Origin: Aquidulcibacter paucihalophilus
GTDB taxonomy: Bacteria; Pseudomonadota; Alphaproteobacteria; Caulobacterales; Caulobacteraceae
NCBI GenBank assembly: GCA_030285985.1
Contig: CP127384.1
Span: forward strand, 976,001-1,040,000
DNA length: 64,000 nt
Direction of reading: 5' to 3'
Under the pieces are notes generated by a model. It ran no database searches. It was not told where the DNA came from and saw only the letters and a list, made by a program, of their open reading frames with translations. Shown here in pieces: positions 59,661-64,000 of the stretch. Numbering within the stretch: the first letter of the stretch is position 1; every line of letters starts with the position of its first letter. The position numbers were made by a program, and so were the translations under genes.

Positions 59661-60905
59661 TTAATTTCCAGGCCGCGAGACGTAGAAGCTGGCCGAGTTT
59701 CCGACGGCGTTTGCGCCGGTGATCACCGAACGATTGGAACCCGCGACGGTTGTATTGGCGACAGCCGAGACATCGCCGGTGTTCGTCTGGGTGTTGCTGG
59801 CTTCCAGTCGGCCCTCGCATTCGGAGCAGGCGTAGCCGGTCACGCTGTTGCCGACGGCGTCGGCCCCGACCGAGATGTCATAGCCGTTCGTGCCCGAGAA
59901 GGTGGAGGTCACGTCCACGCCGCCCGTATTGAACTGGGTGTTGTCGATCTCGACGTAGATGTCGTTATTGCCGACCGAGAGCTCGTTCGCCGCGCCGCGG
60001 GCATAGGCTTCGGCGCGGCCGTAGTCATAGGCGGTGGTCAGGGCGGAGGCGCGGACGAAGCTGGAGTTTCGCTGGTCCGAGGCGTTCACGACCGAGCCGC
60101 CCTCATTATAGAGCACGGCCTGGTTGGCGGTGGCGCGGGCGCGGGCGGCGAGGTCCCAGGCATTGCCGGAGTTGGCGCTGGCCTCGGCCTCGATGAAGCT
60201 GCCGAAGGACCGCTGCGCGATGCTCAGGTCCTGGCCCGAGGTGTTGTCGCTGTTGACCGCGATGGCGTTGGCGATGGCCTGGCTGCTCACGCTGGCCTCG
60301 GCCGGGATGTACTGGCTCTCGATCCGGCCGAACGACCGGACGATGGCGGATGAGGCCTGGTCGATCGTCCCGCTGACCACCGAGGTCTGGCCATAGACGG
60401 CCACGGTGTTGGAGATGGCCGAGGCGCCGACCGCGGCACCGGCATGCAGACGGGCGTTGCTGTCGCCGACTTCGGTGGTGGCGCTGATCAGGCCGTTGTC
60501 GGTCGTCTGGGCTGCGTCCAGCGTCAGGCTGGCGTCATAGGCGCTGACCGCCAGATAGTTGCCGCCGGCCTGGGTCGTGGCGTTGACCACACCATAGGTG
60601 TCGCCGCCGAGGGTGATGTCGGTGGTCGCGACCGCGTCGCCCTGCATGGTCTGGTCGGACTGGACGGTGATCGAGCCGTTGTAGACCGCGCCCGAGGCGC
60701 TGTTGCCCTGGGCCGAGGTCCCGACCGTCACCTGGTCCTGCGAATCGACGACGTTCAGCGTCTGGCCGGCGAAGACGTCGCCCAGTTGCAGTTGCTGGTT
60801 CAGGACGATCGTGCCGTCCTGGGCCGCGGCCTCAGTAGCGGCTGCGGCGCACAGCACCGTCGCGGCGATCGTGCCAGCGAGACGGATCCGCGCGGGTTTC
60901 GCCAT
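59661..60905 (-). CDS. hfaD: Holdfast anchoring protein HfaD
   Basis: 414 residues. Signal peptide MAKPARIRLAGTIAATVLCA up to AAAQ; then a long Asn/Ser/Ala/Thr-rich beta-helix-like passenger of imperfect repeats (QTNTGDVSAVANTTVAGSNR, QDLSIAQRSFGSFIEAEASA, VSSQAIANAIAVNSDNTSGQ). HfaA, HfaB and HfaD together attach the polysaccharide holdfast to the cell envelope in Caulobacter. The ATG at 60905 overlaps the end of hfaB by 74 bp. Confidence 0.88.
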   Translation of the reverse strand: MAKPARIRLAGTIAATVLCAAAATEAAAQDGTIVLNQQLQLGDVFAGQTLNVVDSQDQVTVGTSAQGNSASGAVYNGSITVQSDQTMQGDAVATTDITLGGDTYGVVNATTQAGGNYLAVSAYDASLTLDAAQTTDNGLISATTEVGDSNARLHAGAAVGASAISNTVAVYGQTSVVSGTIDQASSAIVRSFGRIESQYIPAEASVSSQAIANAIAVNSDNTSGQDLSIAQRSFGSFIEAEASANSGNAWDLAARARATANQAVLYNEGGSVVNASDQRNSSFVRASALTTAYDYGRAEAYARGAANELSVGNNDIYVEIDNTQFNTGGVDVTSTFSGTNGYDISVGADAVGNSVTGYACSECEGRLEASNTQTNTGDVSAVANTTVAGSNRSVITGANAVGNSASFYVSRPGN

Positions 60906-61848
60906 TGTTCGTGTCCGTGTTGGGGTAAGCGGCATAGAAGCCTCCGGTCGGGCCGACCGTGCCGCCCAGGGGGTCGGGACCGGCGTTGAGGCAGACTTCC
61001 GGGCCGGGCGCGCCGTAGAGGTTGGCCATGAACTCGACCGTCGCGCGTTCGATCAGGGCGCGCACCGCCAGCTGGACCGGCTCGAGCCCGCCTTCGCCGG
61101 CCGAGATGTCGAAGACATTGCCGTCGAGGAAGTCGAACACCCCGGCCGAGATCTCCCGGCCGATGATCTGCTTCTGGTAGGAGACCACATCAACCACCTC
61201 CAGCGTGGTGGTCTGGATCAGCCGCAGGTCGATGCCGATGTTCATCACATAGGCCTTGCCCGCGAACGCCGTCGACAGCGGCGTCTGACTGGTCGCCTGG
61301 CCGGCAGCCATGTCGAAGCCGCCCGAGCGGATATTGTAGTTCACCTCGGTGATGCCGCCGATGATGTAGAAATCCGTGCCGGGCACCGAGCCCGCAATGA
61401 TGCGCCGGTACTGGACGTCGTCGGCGCCCGCGGGACCATCGTCACCGATCAGGCGGTTGTTGGCGTAGCGCAGCTCCATCTCGGAGACCGAGGTGTCATA
61501 GCGCTCGACCATTCGCGCGCCCGACTTGGCCAGGGCGGTCATGGCCATCAGCGAGGCCCCACCCGTGATCTGGCGGCCGCCATCGGCCGAGACGGTGCCG
61601 GTGTAGTCGGAGATCCGGCCCACAGCCATGCGCGGGGAGGGCAGGTTATAGCGACGGGCGTAGTCGGCCATGCAGTAGAGGGCGGCCGAGTAGGGGGTCG
61701 GATTGGCCGTGACCGGCGCATTGCCGATGGGCGTGGCGTAGAGGCCCTGCGGACCGGCCGAGGCCGAGATACAGCCGCTCAGCAGCGCGGCGGTCGCACA
61801 GGCGATACCGGCCGTCCTCAGGTGCCGTGAGATGGAGCCAACGATCAT
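60832..61848 (-). CDS. hfaB: Holdfast anchoring protein HfaB (CsgG-like)
   Basis: 338 residues. Lipoprotein signal CATAALLSGC with lipobox L-S-G-C, then a CsgG-like outer-membrane secretion domain: VQYRRIIAGSVPGTDFYIIG, INYNIRSGG-type strands, YVMNIGIDLRLIQTTTLEVV, DVVSYQKQIIGREIS. It is thought to export HfaA and HfaD across the outer membrane. Its ATG overlaps the hfaA stop (ATGA). The C-terminal tail is Asn/Thr/Arg-rich. Confidence 0.9.
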   Translation of the reverse strand: MIVGSISRHLRTAGIACATAALLSGCISASAGPQGLYATPIGNAPVTANPTPYSAALYCMADYARRYNLPSPRMAVGRISDYTGTVSADGGRQITGGASLMAMTALAKSGARMVERYDTSVSEMELRYANNRLIGDDGPAGADDVQYRRIIAGSVPGTDFYIIGGITEVNYNIRSGGFDMAAGQATSQTPLSTAFAGKAYVMNIGIDLRLIQTTTLEVVDVVSYQKQIIGREISAGVFDFLDGNVFDISAGEGGLEPVQLAVRALIERATVEFMANLYGAPGPEVCLNAGPDPLGGTVGPTGGFYAAYPNTDTNNGETRADPSRWHDRRDGAVRRSRY

Positions 61849-62285
61849 GGAAGCCTCAGCGTGCCGTTCAGTGTCGTTCCGGCGGTGACGGCGCCGTTGT
61901 TGACCTGGGTCGAGTTGACGATGACCGTGTTGTGATTGCCCTGGACCACGACGTTCAGGCTGTTGCCGATGGCGGTGGAGCCGCCGATGGCCGTGCCGCC
62001 GTTCCCGCCTGCGCCGGAAAAGCTGGAGGAGACCCCGCCGGAGGCGCTGGAATAGGCGCTCGCGCCGGCCTGGATGATTCCATCCACGATCAGCCGGTTG
62101 CCGTTGGCGTCCCGGGTCGAACCGGTCTGCGGCCGTGCCGTTGTATAGCGTGCCCCGCCATAGCCGGCCGAATAGGCGCCCATGCCGGAGGATCCCGCGG
62201 ACTGCGCGGCGGCCGCAGCGGGCACAGCCAGCGTCGCGACGGCGGCAACAGCGAGGGCAGTCAGGGTCCGGGTCCGGTCGGTCAT
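61845..62285 (-). CDS. hfaA: Holdfast anchoring protein HfaA
   Basis: 146 residues. Signal peptide TLTALAVAAVATLAVPAAAA up to AAQ. Then a Gly/Ser/Tyr-rich segment (GMGAYSAGYGGARYTTAR, SAYSSASGGVSSSFSGAGGN) and a beta-strand repeat end (IGNSLNVVVQGNHNTVIVNS; NNGAVTAGTTLNGTLRLP). It forms high-mass polymers in the outer membrane, rather like CsgA curli subunits. First gene of the hfa operon; a promoter must lie in 62286-62413, shared with the divergent rhomboid gene. Confidence 0.9.
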   Translation of the reverse strand: MTDRTRTLTALAVAAVATLAVPAAAAAQSAGSSGMGAYSAGYGGARYTTARPQTGSTRDANGNRLIVDGIIQAGASAYSSASGGVSSSFSGAGGNGGTAIGGSTAIGNSLNVVVQGNHNTVIVNSTQVNNGAVTAGTTLNGTLRLP

Positions 62286-62413
62286 GGCAGGCGACTCCAC
62301 GCAAACATGGTTTACGGGCCGGCAAGGACCCTGCGTGCCAATCTGGGTCATGGTTATTAAGAAGCGCTTGCCATGTTGTCGTTTGGCGCCCGACAGGGTG
62401 ACCACGTGATCCA

Positions 62414-63100
62414 GTGGAGCCCGACCTGACCCAGCCGCCCGCCGAACGGATTCTGAATGCGCCGGCCGTGGCTGTGCTGGTCGCAGGGTCGATGCCGGCC
62501 CTGTACCTGATTCAGGAGCGGCTGTCGGACAGGGGGTTGTCCCTTGCGTTCCGGCCTTCGTCCCTGTGGACCGGGGCGTGGTGGCCGGGACTGCTGACCT
62601 CGATGTTCCTGCATGACGGCTGGGCCCATGTGGCCATGAACGCCACTGGGGCCCTGGCCTTCGGTCCGCCCGTGGCGCGCCTGGCGGGAGGGGCGAGGGG
62701 CGCGGCCGCCTTCCTTCTCTTCTATGTCGCGTGCGGACTGGTCGCGACCGGGGGGTACGGCCTGATCCATCCGGACAGCTATGATTCCCTGGTCGGGGCG
62801 TCGGGTGCGGTCTTCGGTCTGATGGGCGGGGCCCTGCGTCTGCTGGGCCGGCGCGATCACCGGCTGAGGTCGCTGGGGGACCGTCGCTTCCTGACGCCCG
62901 CGGCCGTCATCATGGCCGTGAACGTCGCCGTCGGCCTGGCCGGACTCGCCCCGGGCATGGAGGGGGCCCGGATCGCGTGGGAAGCTCATGCGTTCGGATT
63001 CGTGTGCGGTGCCCTGCTGATCGGGCCATGGGCGAAGGCGTTTGGCTCGCCGCGCGCGCCATTTGCTTCCTCGCCCGATCTGGGCGACGCTGACGTCTGA
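62414..63100 (+). CDS. Rhomboid-family intramembrane serine protease
   Basis: A 228-residue membrane protein with about six TM helices. Catalytic motifs: SMFLHDGWAHVAMNATGALA near residue 55-75, Ser in VGASGAVFGLMGGALR (GASG) near 133, and His in WEAHAFGFVCGALLIGP near 195. It cleaves TM substrates within the membrane. It starts at GTG 62414. Substrate unknown; it is divergent from hfaA. Confidence 0.93.
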   Translation: MEPDLTQPPAERILNAPAVAVLVAGSMPALYLIQERLSDRGLSLAFRPSSLWTGAWWPGLLTSMFLHDGWAHVAMNATGALAFGPPVARLAGGARGAAAFLLFYVACGLVATGGYGLIHPDSYDSLVGASGAVFGLMGGALRLLGRRDHRLRSLGDRRFLTPAAVIMAVNVAVGLAGLAPGMEGARIAWEAHAFGFVCGALLIGPWAKAFGSPRAPFASSPDLGDADV

Positions 63101-63121
63101 AGCGGGCCGTCCGCGGCCACG

Positions 63122-63133
63122 CTCTATATAGAG
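63122..63133. promoter_or_regulatory. Perfect 12-bp AT-rich palindrome before the CBS gene
   Basis: CTCTATATAGAG, directly upstream of the SD GGGAGGAG of the CBS gene. It may contain a -10 element or an operator. Low support. Confidence 0.35.
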
Positions 63134-63147
63134 AGGGAGGAGCCGCG

Positions 63148-63573
63148 ATGCTGGTCGCCGAAATTCTCAAGGACAAGGGCGACGCGGTCTACGCGATCGG
63201 GCCGGACATGCCGCTCGGTGAAGCCTGCCGGGAACTGGACCGGCTCAGGGTCGGGGCCCTGATGGTCTGTAACAAGGACAAGGTGGTCGGGGTTCTGTCC
63301 GAACGGGATGTGGTCAAGGCTGTGGCGCGTGACGGCCAGCCCGCCCTGGCCCGCCCGGTGTCACACTATATGACGGCCGAGGTGATCTTCGCCGCGCCCG
63401 GAGAGACGGTGGCGATTCTGATGGGCCGGATGACGGACCGCCGGATCCGGCACCTGCCTGTACTGCGGGACGGTCGTCTGGCCGGAGTCATCTCCATCGG
63501 CGACGTCGTCAAATGCCAGATCGCGGAAGCCACCCAGGAAGCGGAATCCCTGCGTACATATATAGCGGGCTAG
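63148..63573 (+). CDS. Stand-alone CBS-domain pair protein
   Basis: 141 residues, two CBS domains: MLVAEILKDKGDAVYAIGPD, ACRELDRLRVGALMVCNKDKVVGVLSERDVV and SHYMTAEVIFAAPGETVAIL, MGRMTDRRIRHLPVLRDGRLAGVISIGDVV. CBS pairs bind adenine nucleotides such as AMP/ATP. Stand-alone members work as energy-state sensors in partner complexes; the partner is unknown. Confidence 0.94.
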   Translation: MLVAEILKDKGDAVYAIGPDMPLGEACRELDRLRVGALMVCNKDKVVGVLSERDVVKAVARDGQPALARPVSHYMTAEVIFAAPGETVAILMGRMTDRRIRHLPVLRDGRLAGVISIGDVVKCQIAEATQEAESLRTYIAG

Positions 63574-63645
63574 GGCCGCCGCCTTAAGGCCACGCTTCGG
63601 CGATCGTGAATCCGCGAGAAAGTTCGTGAATCTGTCGGATTCCGG

Positions 63646-63674
63646 TTGCGGACAAATCGGTCGCTGCGTATATC
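63646..63674 (+). promoter_or_regulatory. Putative upstream promoter P1 of an rRNA operon
   Basis: TTGCGG at 63646-63651 and TATATC at 63669-63674 with 17-bp spacing. It lies in the 427-bp region 63574-64000 that has no gene and runs towards the right edge. Confidence 0.45.
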
Positions 63675-63910
63675 GCCGCCTCGCTCGGAAACGGGCCGGC
63701 CGCCGGGGCCACGGAGACGAAAGCCTCCAGGGTCCCTCGGGAAGAAAGTCGCGAAAGCGGGTTGCTTCCCTAAGGGTGTTCGGTTAGGTTCCGCGCTCCA
63801 AACGAATCGTCGGTAACGAAACAGAGGCAAGCCTCTCGGGCTTTCCAGACGGTTTTTTGCGGCCTGAAGTCTCCGGATTTCAATCTCCGCAAAATGGCTG
63901 AAAAGCCCGG

Positions 63911-63939
63911 TTGACACGGAGATTGGCTCTCTTTAGACA
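63911..63939 (+). promoter_or_regulatory. Strong sigma-70 promoter, probably rRNA operon P2
   Basis: TTGACA (63911-63916), 17-bp spacer, TAGACA (63934-63939), followed by CGCC-rich leader. It resembles rRNA promoters of Caulobacterales by position and strength. No rRNA sequence is present before the edge. Confidence 0.6.
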
Positions 63940-63978
63940 GCCGCCTCCGCCGCCCTTCGGGACGGGTTCGCAGACAGA

Positions 63979-63999
63979 GGTTCTTCTTTAAAAAGAACC
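63979..63999 (+). other. rRNA leader hairpin with boxA-like sequence
   Basis: GGTTCTT (63979-63985) pairs with AAGAACC (63993-63999) around a CTTTAAA loop. TCTTCTTTAAAA resembles the boxA antitermination element of rRNA leaders. It ends at the window edge. Confidence 0.4.
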
Positions 64000-64000
64000 A

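Noticed and set aside
62286..62413. A sigma-54 promoter (TGGCACGCAGGGTCCTTGCC on the minus strand) and a CtrA-like ATAACCAT before hfaA
   Set aside because: The GG-GC spacing is 14 bp, too long; the CtrA-like octamer has a mismatch at the key first T. Neither is convincing.
1..64000. tRNA genes, CRISPR arrays, IS transposases and a replication origin
   Set aside because: I looked for cloverleaf-type arms with CCA-type ends, regularly spaced repeats and DDE or IS-type proteins, and found none I could defend.

Overview
The window reads as chromosomal DNA of a stalked or holdfast-forming alphaproteobacterium of the order Caulobacterales, most likely Brevundimonas or a close relative. The evidence is the very high GC content, a holdfast-anchor operon (hfaA-hfaB-hfaD), small Caulobacter-type flagellins with sigma-54 promoters and FlbD/ftr-like upstream sites, CtrA-like TTAA motifs, a LexA box of the alphaproteobacterial GTTC-N7-GTTC type, and an F1-ATPase zeta subunit (DUF1476). 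The genus is inferred from content, not from a database match.

Left third (1-24.6 kb): a dispersed purine-synthesis region on the minus strand (purC, purS, purQ, the N-terminal part of purL, and purB further right), interleaved with a membrane microprotein, a PEBP-family protein, an HD-domain protein, an acetyltransferase, an Asp/Asn hydroxylase and a TspO-like membrane protein. purB overlaps a deoxyinosine-DNA glycosylase gene. Next come a Gfo/Idh/MocA (GH109-like) oxidoreductase, a GST, a 36-aa membrane peptide ORF, a lytic transglycosylase, a family-4 uracil-DNA glycosylase, ETF-ubiquinone oxidoreductase, a TPR protein, ispE, a polysaccharide deacetylase and glyQ-glyS.

Middle (24.6-38 kb): a glycerophosphodiesterase gene bracketed by two oppositely oriented palindromic repeats of about 190 bp; xthA; a secreted protein with three four-cysteine modules; a plus-strand run of metabolic and RNA-processing genes (MBL hydrolase, enoyl-CoA hydratase, GNAT, DUF1285, NUDIX, cca); an EEP-family phosphatase; and an ECF sigma/anti-sigma pair. 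A family of short palindromes recurs at 28.8, 34.9 and 42.2 kb.

Accessory highlight (38.06-41.01 kb): a compact, fully overlapping phage-like module encoding a DUF2793 protein with a glycine-rich C-terminal domain, a 55-aa acidic protein, a holin-like two-TM protein, an M15-type endolysin, an Rz-like inner spanin and a nested Rz1-like lipoprotein. There is no integrase, capsid or terminase gene in the window. It looks like a domesticated lysis and tail-tip module, possibly serving a gene transfer agent. Its first ribosome binding site lies in a perfect hairpin.

Right third (41-64 kb): a flagellin locus (two near-identical flagellins, FlaG, a divergent flagellin and a large FlaEY-like protein), ssb with a LexA box, an EamA transporter, a DUF3035 lipoprotein, lspA, a CPA2 antiporter, a PhoH-family ATPase, a gamma-carbonic anhydrase-like protein, a PAS protein, a Pro/Cys-rich exported protein, a large M16 peptidase, hfaABD, a rhomboid protease, a CBS-domain protein, and finally a promoter and leader region that looks like the upstream part of an rRNA operon. 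I saw no tRNA, CRISPR array, IS transposase or replication origin.
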